A stretch of DNA of 64,000 nt from Woeseiaceae bacterium (GTDB lineage Bacteria > Pseudomonadota > Gammaproteobacteria > Steroidobacterales > Woeseiaceae). Shown one piece after another: positions 18,117 to 27,330 of the stretch. Each line of letters opens with the position of its first letter. Positions within the stretch are counted from its first letter, which is position 1. A program made the translations under genes and the position numbers. The notes under the pieces are model-generated. The model had not been told where the DNA came from, ran no database searches, and was given only the letters and a program-made list of their open reading frames with translations. The stretch lies in the NCBI GenBank assembly GCA_028280615.1, contig JANQLK010000020.1, positions 21,216 to 85,215 of the forward strand, written 5' to 3'.

Positions 18117-19751
18117 ATGAATCATCTCAAGAAACTGATCCTCATGAGCTTCATACTCGCCGGCTGTTCCGGCGCCACGGCCCAGGACGGCTACGAAACC
18201 CTGCTCGCGATGAGCGAGGAAATCCGCGACATCGCGCAGCCTGAAGAAGTGAACGGCGTGCCGGACCTCAGTACGGATGCCGTTGCGGCCCAGCGCGCCG
18301 CGTTGGACGACTTCCGGGAACGCCTGCTTGGCCTCGATACGACGTCATGGTCGGTGTCCGAGCAGGTGGATTACCTGCTCGTCTGGTCGAAGATGAACGA
18401 TATCGTGTTCCAGCATCGCGTGATGCAGCCCTGGTCCCGAGACCCGCTAAGCTACCTGTATCAGTTTCGGCGGATTCCCTATGCGGACGTTCCCGAAACG
18501 CCGGAGGCCGGGGCGGCGCTGTCAGAGGACCTTGCGGCCGTGCCCGTCATGGTCGACAACGCGATTCAGAATCTGACCCAGCCGGCCGGAGAGCTGGCGA
18601 AGCTCGCGATATTCCTGCTCGACAATTTCGATGGCGTCGGCCAGGGCGAGCCGTACCGCGATAATCCTCCGGAGGGAACGATAGGCTGGTTCCGCGACCT
18701 CTGCGGGCGGCTGGACGCGGCGGGCAGCGACCTCGTCGGAGACTGCCGGCAGGCAACCGCCGCCACCGAGCGCTACCGTGACTGGCTGGCCGACAACCTG
18801 GACGGCATGCAGGCCTCGGCCGCGATCGGCGCCGACAACTACAACTGGTACCTTAAGCACGTTCGACTGTTGCCCTACACGGTCGACGACCTGAAGGCGA
18901 TCGGCAAGCGCGAATTTCATCGCTACCGCTTCAACTACGTCCTCGATCGCTACAAGAATCGTTCGCTCGACGAACTCAAGCTGACGCAAAGCGCCGAGGA
19001 GCATGAGCAGCGGACGCGCGATGCCGAGACAAAAACCCGCGAGCTCGTCGAGGACCTGGACCTGTTCACGATTCCGGACTACATGCCGGAGACCTTCGAG
19101 TCGGACGTCTTCTGGAGTCCGCGGGCGGCAACCGATCGGCACTTCTGGGAGGAACTGCAGTTCCGCAACGCGCTGAACAACCATATCCACGCCTCGATCC
19201 CGGGGCACCGCTTCGACGGCGAGATTCGCAGGCGGCTCGAGAACCCGATCCGGCGCACGCACGGGGAGAGTGCACGTGCCGAGGGCTGGGCAACCTACCT
19301 CGAGGAGATGTTGATCCAGGCCGGTATCGCCGATGACAGTCCGCGCGTGCGCGAGCTGTTTTATGCCGCCCTGATCAAGCGCGGCAGCCGCTTCTTCGCC
19401 GAGATAGGCATGCACACGAATGAGATGACGCTCGCCGAGGCCAACGCCTACATGATGGACTGGGTGCCCTACATGGAGGAGGACCTTGGCCGCTACGACC
19501 TGGTCGGGTACCTGAGGCGGCCGGGTCTCGGCAGCATGTACCTTTTGGGCAAGACGCAGATAGAGCAGCTGATATCCGAACGCGCGTTCCAGCTCGGCGA
19601 CGAGTTCGACCTCGGTGAGTTCCACGACGATATGCTGAGTCGCGGCGTCATCCCGCTGACCCTGATTCGCTGGGAGATGGCGGGACTCGACGACGAGGCA
19701 CGCGCCGTGTGGGCGGACGTCGTGGGGACGCCGTTCCCGGCGGCCGACTGA
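18117..19751 (+). CDS. DUF885 family lipoprotein
   Basis: 544 residues from the ATG at 18117, which has GGGAGG nine bases upstream and starts a lipoprotein signal (LILMSFILAGC, lipobox LAGC at the mature Cys). The body is a DUF885 protein: early PDLSTDAVAAQRAALDDFRERL, mid LLPYTVDDLKAIGKREFHRY, a motif region HIHASIPGHRFDGE, then ARAEGWATYLEEMLIQAG and MYLLGKTQIEQLI. In typical DUF885 proteins the motif is HEGxPGHHxQ; here Glu is replaced by Ala and the second His of GHH by Arg, so the metal site may be altered or lost. A peptidase-like role is suspected for the family but poorly proven. A paralogue lies at 35717-37486. Confidence 0.82.
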   Translation: MNHLKKLILMSFILAGCSGATAQDGYETLLAMSEEIRDIAQPEEVNGVPDLSTDAVAAQRAALDDFRERLLGLDTTSWSVSEQVDYLLVWSKMNDIVFQHRVMQPWSRDPLSYLYQFRRIPYADVPETPEAGAALSEDLAAVPVMVDNAIQNLTQPAGELAKLAIFLLDNFDGVGQGEPYRDNPPEGTIGWFRDLCGRLDAAGSDLVGDCRQATAATERYRDWLADNLDGMQASAAIGADNYNWYLKHVRLLPYTVDDLKAIGKREFHRYRFNYVLDRYKNRSLDELKLTQSAEEHEQRTRDAETKTRELVEDLDLFTIPDYMPETFESDVFWSPRAATDRHFWEELQFRNALNNHIHASIPGHRFDGEIRRRLENPIRRTHGESARAEGWATYLEEMLIQAGIADDSPRVRELFYAALIKRGSRFFAEIGMHTNEMTLAEANAYMMDWVPYMEEDLGRYDLVGYLRRPGLGSMYLLGKTQIEQLISERAFQLGDEFDLGEFHDDMLSRGVIPLTLIRWEMAGLDDEARAVWADVVGTPFPAAD

Positions 19752-19789
19752 GCGGCGCGGGCGTCGGCAGAGAGCCGCCGGGGCGCGTC

Positions 19790-22084
19790 CTATCCGCCGA
19801 AGTTCAGCCGGAACGTCGCTCCGATATTGCGCGGCGGAGCGACTACGCAGCGCTGCGTAACCGTGTTCGCCGCCGCATTGACGGCACCGAATTGGGCGCC
19901 GAGCGGTTGATCGAACATCACCTCGCAGTAGCCTTCGTCGCCCAGGTTTTTGCCGACGATGGCAATCTGCCAGCGATCGTCAGTGGGCCCGAAGCCGAGG
20001 CGAAAATTCCACAGCGCGTAAGCGTCCTGGATCGACTGCGGGTTGTTGTTGGTGTTTGCGCCGATGTTCTGTTCGCCGACGTAGGTGACCTCGGGGCGCA
20101 CCAGGAACTCGAACTCGGAGCCCCCGAACGGGATACGCCAGTCGGCAACCAGCGATCCCTGCCACTCGGGCGAGTAGTGCGGTCGGGTACCGGTCAGGTC
20201 CTGTGGCGCCGTGTCTCCCGGCAACGGTGACGCGGCCGTGAACGAGTCGAACTCGGCGTCCAGGTAGCTCAGGCCGCCGAACAGCATGAGGTTGTCGGTC
20301 GGCGACAGGTTGAAGTCGACCTCGAACCCGCTTTGCGTGCGCTCGCCCGCGTTACGCGTCAGGAAGCTGATCCCGTCGAAGGAGCGGTCCTGGAAATCGT
20401 CGAGTTCCGTCTGGTACAGCGTGACGTTGAGCATCGCGCGGCCGTCGAGCAGCAGGCTCTTGACGCCCAGCTCGAAGTTGGTCACATCCTCGGCGTCGAA
20501 AATGCGCGCGTCACGGCCCAGCGCCACGCCCGCGCCGCCCGAATTGAAACCGCCCGCCTTGAAGCCCGTGGAAACGGTGGCGAACAGCATGACGTTGTCG
20601 TTGGCGTGGAAGCTGCCGTTCAGCAGCCAGGTAAAAGCGGAGTCGTCGTTTTCGAGGTCGGGCACGGACTCAGGGGCGCGGAACAGGCTGCCGATGATCG
20701 GGTTGGGGGCCGTCTGGACGAACGTGCCGCTCTTTTCGTCGCTCGTGTAACGCCCGCCGACCGTGAAGGACAGCCGGTCCGATACGTTGTACGTGCCCTG
20801 GGCGAATACGGCGGTTGACGTCAAGGACTGCGTGTAGTCCGAGTCCGTTGCCGGGTTTTGCGGCGCTGCGGCGCAGGCGCCCGCCGCGCCGGCACCGGCC
20901 AGCGCGAATACGACCGGTATGCAGGCCTGCGCGCCCGCGTCGAAGTCCTCGTTGATGTCATAGTCTTCGTCGTAGTAGAAGAGGCCGCCGACATAGCTGA
21001 ACGGACCGTCGGTCGGCGACAGCAGCTGGAACTCCTGCGAGAACGTCGTCGTCCAGTACTGGTGGTTCCTCGGCAGGACGTCGCCCGTGATGCGTAGCGC
21101 GCTCTCGCGGTTGTCCGCTTCCCAGTCCCTGTAGGACGTGATCGACCGCAGTGTATGCCTGCCGATGTCCCATTCGAGATCGAATGCGGCCCCCCACTGC
21201 TCGTCGTTGACCCGGTCCTGGTGGTCCTGGTTGATGACCTGGTCGAAGCCGTCCTCGGTCGTCGCATTGCTGCCGAACAGGGCATTGAGCGTGCCATCGA
21301 ACACGGGGCTCGCGGAGGAGGGCAGCAGCTCGAGAATCTGGCCGCCCGTGTTGATTTCGTTGTAGTCGAAAGTCAGGACGCCGGACACGGAAGTGCTGAA
21401 GTCGATGCCCAGCTTGCCGCGAAGCGTCAAGTCATCGCGCTCGCCGATTTCCTCGTTGGTCAGCGTGTTGAAGCCGAAGCCGCCGCGCTCCGAGTACTTG
21501 ACCGCGATTCTGCCGGCGACGTCCTCGCTCAAGGGGCTGTTCAGTACGCCCTCGAGCGAGTAGGCATCGAACTCACCGGCCCCGGCCTGAACGTAGCCGC
21601 CGAACTCCCCCGACGGGTTGCGCGTCCTGATGTTCAGCGCGCCCGCCGCCGTGTTGCGGCCGAACAGCGTGCCCTGCGGTCCACGCAGCACTTCGACGGC
21701 CTCGATGTCGACAAGGTTGCCCAGGACCGAGCCCGGCCGCGGGTAGTAGACACCGTCGACGAAAACGCCGACCGACGTCTCGATGCCGCTGTTGCCGACC
21801 GAGCCGATACCGCGAATGATGATACGGGCGTTCTGCGGCTGCGAGGACGTCGCGAACGTGAAGTTCGGGGCGTACAGCGACAGGTCCTGCAGCGTCTGGA
21901 TGTTCGACTCCTCGATGAAATTGCCCGAGTAGGCCGAAATCGAGATCGGTACGTCCTGAATGCTTTCGGCGCGCCTGGTCGCCGTGACGACGATTTCCTC
22001 GATCTGGGCCAGCGCCGGTGTGCCGCCGAGGCAGGCCGAGACTAGGCACAGCCGCGCCAGTCCCCTGTGATTGGCAAGTCTCAT
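19790..22084 (-). CDS. TonB-dependent outer-membrane receptor
   Basis: 764 residues. Signal peptide (ARLCLVSACLGGTPALAQ) then TonB box IEEIVVTATRRAESIQDVP. Plug motifs SISAYSGNFIEESNIQTLQD, IIRGIGSVGNSGIETSVGVF, VEVLRGPQGTLFGRNTAAGA and LNIRTRNPSGEFG are those of the siderophore/cobalamin-like receptor family expanded in sphingomonads and marine gammaproteobacteria. The barrel closes with a terminal strand RNIGATFRLNFGG. It is convergent with the DUF885 lipoprotein (38 nt between stops) and lies 57 nt after an FG-GAP repeat gene on the same strand, so the two may be co-transcribed. Ligand unknown. Confidence 0.92.
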   Translation of the reverse strand: MRLANHRGLARLCLVSACLGGTPALAQIEEIVVTATRRAESIQDVPISISAYSGNFIEESNIQTLQDLSLYAPNFTFATSSQPQNARIIIRGIGSVGNSGIETSVGVFVDGVYYPRPGSVLGNLVDIEAVEVLRGPQGTLFGRNTAAGALNIRTRNPSGEFGGYVQAGAGEFDAYSLEGVLNSPLSEDVAGRIAVKYSERGGFGFNTLTNEEIGERDDLTLRGKLGIDFSTSVSGVLTFDYNEINTGGQILELLPSSASPVFDGTLNALFGSNATTEDGFDQVINQDHQDRVNDEQWGAAFDLEWDIGRHTLRSITSYRDWEADNRESALRITGDVLPRNHQYWTTTFSQEFQLLSPTDGPFSYVGGLFYYDEDYDINEDFDAGAQACIPVVFALAGAGAAGACAAAPQNPATDSDYTQSLTSTAVFAQGTYNVSDRLSFTVGGRYTSDEKSGTFVQTAPNPIIGSLFRAPESVPDLENDDSAFTWLLNGSFHANDNVMLFATVSTGFKAGGFNSGGAGVALGRDARIFDAEDVTNFELGVKSLLLDGRAMLNVTLYQTELDDFQDRSFDGISFLTRNAGERTQSGFEVDFNLSPTDNLMLFGGLSYLDAEFDSFTAASPLPGDTAPQDLTGTRPHYSPEWQGSLVADWRIPFGGSEFEFLVRPEVTYVGEQNIGANTNNNPQSIQDAYALWNFRLGFGPTDDRWQIAIVGKNLGDEGYCEVMFDQPLGAQFGAVNAAANTVTQRCVVAPPRNIGATFRLNFGG

Positions 22085-22141
22085 TGCGATCCCCCCTTCA
22101 ATTGATCACCCGATAAGACTAATCGCTGCGCGCTGTATCGT

Positions 22142-23656
22142 CTATTTTCCGGTCGGTTCCTTCGGTTCCCGGACGGGCAGAACCTCGGCCGGATTCAGCG
22201 TCTCGGGAACGTCGAGCTCCGACGGCGGTAGCGGCATATCCTGGCTGTCGATGTCGCGCGCGGCCTCGAAAGCTGCCCTGGGGCGCGGCGTCCGGACCTG
22301 CTCGAGCCAGAAGACGCCGTCATAGGGAAAACTGTTGCCCCGCGTGCCGACCATGTCGAGGTCGCCGTCGCCGTCGAGGTCCCGTGCTACCCACTGATCG
22401 TACATGCCGCGTTTGCGGCGAACGACGTCGTGCCGCTGCCAGAGCGGCGGCGGACCCGAGCCGCGATTCTCGAACCAGCCAATGCGCCCGAGCTGGCCTT
22501 CGGGCCCGATCGTCTCGCCGTCGCGATCACGGGGCCCCAGGCTGTAAGTGCCGGAAAAGGCGTCGAGATCGCCGTCGCCGTCGATGTCGGCGAGCCGCAC
22601 GCTGACGACGACGTCGGGCACGAAGCTGCCGATCGCGTGGCCGGTCCAGCTGTCGCCCGGGTCTCCCGGTTGCCGGAGCCAGATCAGCGGTCCGAGCCGA
22701 GGCGTCGCCTCGACGATGTCGGTCCTGCCGTCGCCGTCGAGATCGGCGTAGTCCATGTTGAAGCCTTGCAGGGCGACCGGCTCGCCGTTCCACTCGACGT
22801 CGATATCGTGCTCGCGGAACTCGAGGTCGCCGAGATTCTCATACCAGGCGATTCGCTCGTCGACGCGAAACCCGCCGACGACGTCGAGATCGCCGTCTCC
22901 GTCCAGGTCGACCGGTTCGCTGTTGATCGGCGCCAGTCCCTTGCCGAGCACCTGCTCGCGCCACAGCGTGGCGTCGAGCGGGTCGGGCGGCAGCGTGAAG
23001 AACGAGACGCTGGTTCGCACGACGACCGGCTTGCCGTCGACGCCGGCGTTCTGGTCGCCCTTGTTCGCGGCGACGATCTCCGGTCGTCCATCGTCGTCGA
23101 GGTCTGCGAAGAACACCCGGATGTATGAGCCGCGGCCGGTCGTGATCGGCGGGATCACGCGTTCCCAGGGTCTGTCGCGACTGTCCTTGCCGGGATTCTG
23201 GAAGTAGATCAGGTGAGCCTTTTCCGCCGCGACGACCACGTCCGGGTGGCCGTCGCCGTTCGCATCGGCGATCGACACGTCCTCGGCGCCCGCCACGTCG
23301 GAACCGGACGCGAGTGTGGATAGCTCCCAGCTTGTCGGGTCCTCGCTGCCCCAGGCTATGCGCACGAGGCCGAACGGTTGGTCGTCGTAAACGATATCGG
23401 CCTCGTGCACCGAAACGATGTCTTCGAATCCGTCCCCGTCGAGGTCGGCCAGCTGAAGCCCGTCGGCACCGGCGAGCGCGGGTTCCGCCCCCACGTCGCG
23501 ATCGTCGATGATGTGTTCGCGCCACGAGATGTACTCGCCGGCGGAGGTGGTCGCCGCTGTCGGCGTTTCGGCGACGGTTGAGCCGCGCACTTCGCCCGCG
23601 GCCGATTCGGCCGCCGCTGCAATTGCCACGAGCACGACTGTCGAGACTGGGCGCAT
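22142..23656 (-). CDS. Exported FG-GAP/VCBS repeat protein
   Basis: 504 residues with an N-terminal signal (VVLVAIAAAAESAAGEV). At least seven FG-GAP-type calcium-binding repeats are readable: LADLDGDGFEDIVSV, IADANGDGHPDVVVA, FADLDDDGRPEIVAA, PVDLDGDGDLDVVGG, YADLDGDGRTDIVEA, LADIDGDGDLDAFSG and ARDLDGDGDLDMVGT. Each DxDGDGxxD loop should bind Ca2+ in an integrin-alpha-like seven-bladed propeller outside the cell. Between repeats are WYENLGD and WFENRGSG phrases typical of the group. It lies directly upstream of a TonB-dependent receptor on the same strand, suggesting a surface partner in ligand capture, which is inference. Confidence 0.85.
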   Translation of the reverse strand: MRPVSTVVLVAIAAAAESAAGEVRGSTVAETPTAATTSAGEYISWREHIIDDRDVGAEPALAGADGLQLADLDGDGFEDIVSVHEADIVYDDQPFGLVRIAWGSEDPTSWELSTLASGSDVAGAEDVSIADANGDGHPDVVVAAEKAHLIYFQNPGKDSRDRPWERVIPPITTGRGSYIRVFFADLDDDGRPEIVAANKGDQNAGVDGKPVVVRTSVSFFTLPPDPLDATLWREQVLGKGLAPINSEPVDLDGDGDLDVVGGFRVDERIAWYENLGDLEFREHDIDVEWNGEPVALQGFNMDYADLDGDGRTDIVEATPRLGPLIWLRQPGDPGDSWTGHAIGSFVPDVVVSVRLADIDGDGDLDAFSGTYSLGPRDRDGETIGPEGQLGRIGWFENRGSGPPPLWQRHDVVRRKRGMYDQWVARDLDGDGDLDMVGTRGNSFPYDGVFWLEQVRTPRPRAAFEAARDIDSQDMPLPPSELDVPETLNPAEVLPVREPKEPTGK

Positions 23657-23852
23657 CGCTCATCCAGGGGTCGCACGGACCGGTCCAGGGGAATCGCACG
23701 TCGACGCGACAAGCGCGGGAACGACTCCGTGTCAGACGTTATCGAAATTGCAGATCGCGCGCCAACCCGCGCAGGCCGTCCGTGAGGGCGTCCTCAGGTC
23801 GGCATCCCGAGCGACCCCGGGCGTTCTGCCTTCACGCGTTTGCTGTTTTGGC

Positions 23853-23865
23853 ATAGCATTGCTAT
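23853..23865. promoter_or_regulatory. Short dyad in the FG-GAP / Tat-flavoprotein divergent region
   Basis: ATAGC-ATT-GCTAT, a perfect 5-base dyad in the 287-nt divergent intergenic region, in an AT-richer stretch that follows a TTGCTG. Candidate operator or promoter element only. Confidence 0.25.
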
Positions 23866-23943
23866 CGTAGTGCACACGTCTGCACAAAGCCGGGCAACAG
23901 CGCGGAGCAGGCAGCGACGCGGACTTAAGGCTGGAGACCGGAT

Positions 23944-25566
23944 TTGACGAGCGTATCGAGGCGGGATTTTCTCAGGGCGTCCGCGAGTTCGGCTTTGGCC
24001 GCTGGAGTTGGTATCGAGCCCGTTCGCGCCGAGGGCACGTCGGCATTCGACTTCGTCGTCGCCGGCGCCGGCCACAACAGCCTTATCACGGCGGCGTACC
24101 TAGCGAAGGCGGGGTTCAGCGTCGTCGTTTTGGAAGGGCGTCCCACGATCGGCGGCGGCTGCAAGTCGGGCGACGTCTGCCTGCCCGGGTTTACGGACGA
24201 CTGGTGCTCCAGTGTCCACAGCATCCTGATGGCCAATCCGCTGATCAGGAACGACGAGCTGGACCTGTTCGCGCACGGCCTCGAGTACATCCACCACGAC
24301 CCGATCATGCACATCCCGTTCCCCGACGGGACGTCGCTGACCATGTGGAAAGACGCGGATCGGACCTACGAAGAGTATGCAAAGTTCTCGAAGCGGGACG
24401 CCGAGACGTTCCGGCGGCTGCTGGCCGAAGTCAGGGCATCGAGATCCGCCGCCGCGGCCGGAAAACCTCTGACGGCACTGTGGCGGCGACGCTACGCAAT
24501 GTCGGCCTACGACCTCGTAAAGCACACGTTCGAAGACGATCACGTGCGCAGTTTTCACCTGGCCGTCGGCAAGTTCACGTCGGAGCCCGGCGGTGATCCG
24601 GATACGGGCAGGACTGCGTATACGGCGATCTTCCATCAACTGGGCGGCCGCCCCATACCCAAAGGCGGTTCGGGCATGTTGACCGTGGCGCTCGGGCGCG
24701 TGATCGAAAAGCACGGCGGCGTCATTCTGACCAGGATGCCCGTTGAGGACCTGATCATCGAAGGCGGGCGATGCGTCGGCGTCGAATGCACGGACGGCAG
24801 TCGCTTCAGGGCGAGCAAGGGCGTCGTGTCGACAATCCATATCAAGCATCTCGTCAAGATGGCGCCAAGGAAGCTCTGGGGCGACGAGTTTCTTGCGAAC
24901 CTGGAGCTTTTCCAGCCCGAAGAGGGACTGTTCGCATACCACCTCGCGACATCGGCGCCCGTACGGTATCCGCTCGAGTCCGGCGGCACGATCACGCCGT
25001 TCGAATCGACCGTGCTGCCGTACCCGGAGCGGATTCTGCGTTCCTCCTATGACGACGCACGAGGCATCGTGAACCTGGACGACATGTGGATGCAGATTAT
25101 CTCCACGAGCGTCGCCGATCCGTCGCGGACGCCGGAGGGTTATCACACGGTGAAGATCCTCGGCAACGCCCCGTACGAGCTCGCCGACGGACAGGGATCC
25201 TGGGACGATATCCGGGCCGACGTCTCCGCCGGCGTGCTCGAGAACCTGCGACGCTATGCGCCGTCCTTTTCAGAGGACAAGGTTCTCGCCGAGCTGTTCA
25301 TGAGTCCGCGGGATCTCGAGAACATGAATCCGGCATTCTGGAAGGGAAGCATACACGCCGGCGAGTACGGACCATCGCAGATGGGTGACAACCGGCCCGT
25401 GCCGGGCTGGGGTAACTATCGGATGCCCATTGCCGGCTTGTACCAGACGGGTTCGTGCACGCAGCCGGGAGGATCAATCACCGGACGTCCCGGGAGAAAC
25501 GCGGCGGCCGTTGTTCTGTCTGATCATGGCCTTACGCTTGCGGAGGTCGTCGCCAATGGCCGCTAG
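23944..25566 (+). CDS. Tat-exported FAD-dependent oxidoreductase (phytoene dehydrogenase-like)
   Basis: 540 residues from a TTG start with GGAG eight bases upstream. The N-terminus VSRRDFLRASASSALAAGVG is a twin-arginine signal, so the enzyme folds with its cofactor before export. The Rossmann motif follows: FDFVVAGAGHNSLITAAYLA, then VVVLEGRPTIGGGCKSGDV. Note AGAGHNS rather than the usual GxGxxG, a variant common in this flavoprotein group. Late segments GSGMLTVALGRVIEKHGGVI and GRCVGVECTDGSRFRA match the phytoene-desaturase-like/amine-oxidase fold, and the C-terminus has GLYQTGSCTQPGGSITGRPG. The last 11 nt overlap the start of a pentahaem cytochrome gene, implying translational coupling and that the cytochrome receives the enzyme's electrons. 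Confidence 0.87.
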   Translation: MTSVSRRDFLRASASSALAAGVGIEPVRAEGTSAFDFVVAGAGHNSLITAAYLAKAGFSVVVLEGRPTIGGGCKSGDVCLPGFTDDWCSSVHSILMANPLIRNDELDLFAHGLEYIHHDPIMHIPFPDGTSLTMWKDADRTYEEYAKFSKRDAETFRRLLAEVRASRSAAAAGKPLTALWRRRYAMSAYDLVKHTFEDDHVRSFHLAVGKFTSEPGGDPDTGRTAYTAIFHQLGGRPIPKGGSGMLTVALGRVIEKHGGVILTRMPVEDLIIEGGRCVGVECTDGSRFRASKGVVSTIHIKHLVKMAPRKLWGDEFLANLELFQPEEGLFAYHLATSAPVRYPLESGGTITPFESTVLPYPERILRSSYDDARGIVNLDDMWMQIISTSVADPSRTPEGYHTVKILGNAPYELADGQGSWDDIRADVSAGVLENLRRYAPSFSEDKVLAELFMSPRDLENMNPAFWKGSIHAGEYGPSQMGDNRPVPGWGNYRMPIAGLYQTGSCTQPGGSITGRPGRNAAAVVLSDHGLTLAEVVANGR

Positions 25567-26209
25567 GCGGCCCGGCAGCGCGAGGCTTGCCCGAAAACGG
25601 ATCGTCTGCTTCGCCGCCGCGTGCCTGTCCGTGGCTTTGCTCGGCACGGTCAGAGGTGACGGCAACGACGCCGGGCCGGTCGCGGCGAGTGTCGCCGTAT
25701 TGCCGGCTTACGTACCGGCATCGATTGCCCCGGCGCAGCCCATCCCGTTCAGTCACCGCCGCCACGCGGGAGAGCTGGGTCTCGCGTGCGCGGTTTGTCA
25801 TGTCGGCGCGTCTCCGGCCGCCCGCAACGACGTCGCGGATTCGGGGGGCGGCCACATGACACTGCCAGGAACGGAGACCTGTATGAATTGTCACGTTGCC
25901 ATTGGCACCGACAAGCCTCCGATTCGGGATCTTACGGCAATGCACACGGCAAACCAGGATGTCGAATGGGTGCGGGTATACCGCCTGCTCGAGGGCGTAA
26001 ACTGGTCGCACCGACCGCACATCGGCGCGGGCGTTGACTGCCAAACCTGTCACGGGCAGGTCGCGACTCTCGAGGTCATGCGGGTCGCAACGCCCGTGAC
26101 GGCGATGGCTACGTGCCTGAACTGCCACCGGTCGACCGGGGCGAATGCTCAGTGCGAGACCTGCCACACGTGGCCCGCGGCGGACGACTTTCGCCGCTTC
26201 GCAGACTGA
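25556..26209 (+). CDS. Exported pentahaem c-type cytochrome (c3/c7-like)
   Basis: 217 residues from the ATG at 25556, chosen over longer frames because GGAGG is nine bases upstream and a signal sequence (IVCFAAACLSVALLGTVRG) starts directly. Five CxxCH haem attachment motifs are visible: CAVCH 78-82, CMNCH 109-113, CQTCH 162-166, CLNCH 187-191 and CETCH 200-204. Extra histidines in FSHRRHAGELG and WSHRPHIGAG suit bis-His ligation. Spacing resembles the c3/c7 class found in periplasmic electron-transfer chains and in subunits of molybdopterin or alternative complexes, but no membrane quinone partner is adjacent. It overlaps the Tat flavoprotein gene by 11 nt. Probable function: periplasmic electron acceptor for that enzyme. 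Confidence 0.87.
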   Translation: MAARRPGSARLARKRIVCFAAACLSVALLGTVRGDGNDAGPVAASVAVLPAYVPASIAPAQPIPFSHRRHAGELGLACAVCHVGASPAARNDVADSGGGHMTLPGTETCMNCHVAIGTDKPPIRDLTAMHTANQDVEWVRVYRLLEGVNWSHRPHIGAGVDCQTCHGQVATLEVMRVATPVTAMATCLNCHRSTGANAQCETCHTWPAADDFRRFAD

Positions 26210-26434
26210 CTCGGGCTAAAGGTTGCGTGCACAATCCGCTCGGTGCGGCATCGACGCGCGTCCAGGCCCGGGACCGTCGTGCTCGCGGACGAGGCAGCTT
26301 GATATGCTCAATCTTCACACCGAGGCCGGTTAACTCTCCGGGCTTCTGCAGGTATCTCTACCTATTGACGATCCCAACCCTTATATGGGAAATATTGCGT
26401 CTTTAAGGTTGCATGGGAGGAGGCCGTTCTTGTT

Positions 26435-27088
26435 ATGAAACAGAAAGCTAATGGCAGGCGTTTCTCACTGTCTGCTACCACCTTGCTCCTTTCTCTATCG
26501 TTACCGCTGGGCTTGTCCGCAGCTGCGAATGACATTTATTCGGAAACAGACGACTCGACAATAATTGCAAGCAAGAGCTATAAGGGCTCATTGGACATGC
26601 CGGATGGCATTGCCTTCTACCTGGTAGCGTCGATCCTCGTTGATGCGGAAGATTCGGTTGGTTTGCAAGTATCGAGTTCTTCAGAAGGTAGCGAGACAAC
26701 CCCGGTAAGTCTTATTGTCGATTTTGCCGAGATCGACGAAGCCGCGGCAAGGCGTCTCTTTGAAGGCATTGCGCCATCGGCTCGCGAGCTGTTGATGGAA
26801 AGCGAATTGGAAGCGCGGAAAACTGCCTGCGTGCCCGCGCTGAGTTCCTGGGATAGCGAAAAGGCTGCTTGGGTCAAGAACCTAATGGGGGACATCCGCG
26901 AGGGCGTTTATGAGAAGCACGTGATACGAGCAATGATCGCACTTGACCCTGAAGGGCAAATGAACTTTCAGAAATTACTTCACGCTATGAAGCTGTCGTC
27001 CAGCTACGCACGGACAGACAACTTTAAGGCATACAAGGATAATCCTGAAGGCGCTAAAGCATTTCTACTCTCGTTATGCGATATGTAG
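26435..27088 (+). CDS. Hypothetical exported protein, low-GC
   Basis: 217 residues. A signal peptide is plain (FSLSATTLLLSLSLPLGLSAAA). The remainder matches no family I recognise; it is acidic, with VSLIVDFAEIDEAAARRLFE and a C-terminal helical region (MNFQKLLHAMKLSSSYARTD), and has two cysteines (one internal, one three residues from the end). Base composition and codon choice (many AT-ending codons, such as TTA, ATA, AAA) differ from the GC-rich genes on both sides. Its 3' end overlaps, antiparallel, a truncated IS66 TnpA fragment. Horizontal acquisition is likely. No function proposed. Confidence 0.65.
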   Translation: MKQKANGRRFSLSATTLLLSLSLPLGLSAAANDIYSETDDSTIIASKSYKGSLDMPDGIAFYLVASILVDAEDSVGLQVSSSSEGSETTPVSLIVDFAEIDEAAARRLFEGIAPSARELLMESELEARKTACVPALSSWDSEKAAWVKNLMGDIREGVYEKHVIRAMIALDPEGQMNFQKLLHAMKLSSSYARTDNFKAYKDNPEGAKAFLLSLCDM

Positions 27089-27197
27089 ACTGAGCATTTG
27101 ACCGAGCGTAGTCGGCAATGCTGCCGTCGCACGCTTCGGCGGCTCGAAGATGATCGAGCCAATACTGCTGACGTACAGCGATCGGGGTATCGCTCAT
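27054..27197 (-). pseudogene. IS66-type TnpA accessory protein, N-terminal fragment
   Basis: On the minus strand, GGAG six bases before an ATG at 27197 opens a frame reading VRQQYWLDHLRAAEACD then GSIADYARSNAQS. That is the start of the IS66-family orfA/TnpA accessory protein (W-x-x-H-L-x-A, then a [SI]-A-x-Y-A helix before L-Y-x-W). After about 38 residues the similarity ends and a TAG stops the frame at 47 codons. No TnpB or Tnp-C follows. It is a decayed insertion-sequence remnant whose end overlaps the low-GC hypothetical gene. Confidence 0.55.
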
Positions 27198-27330
27198 TAT
27201 CGGCTCCGTTAGACAAAGTCGGAGCCTGATCAATCACCCGCAGGACGAAAAGAGTGCCGTTAACGCATCGCTTACGCTACTCTCCCCGCCGGGCCCGGTT
27301 CGCCCATTTCAGCGCCCCGGGCCGCGTGCG

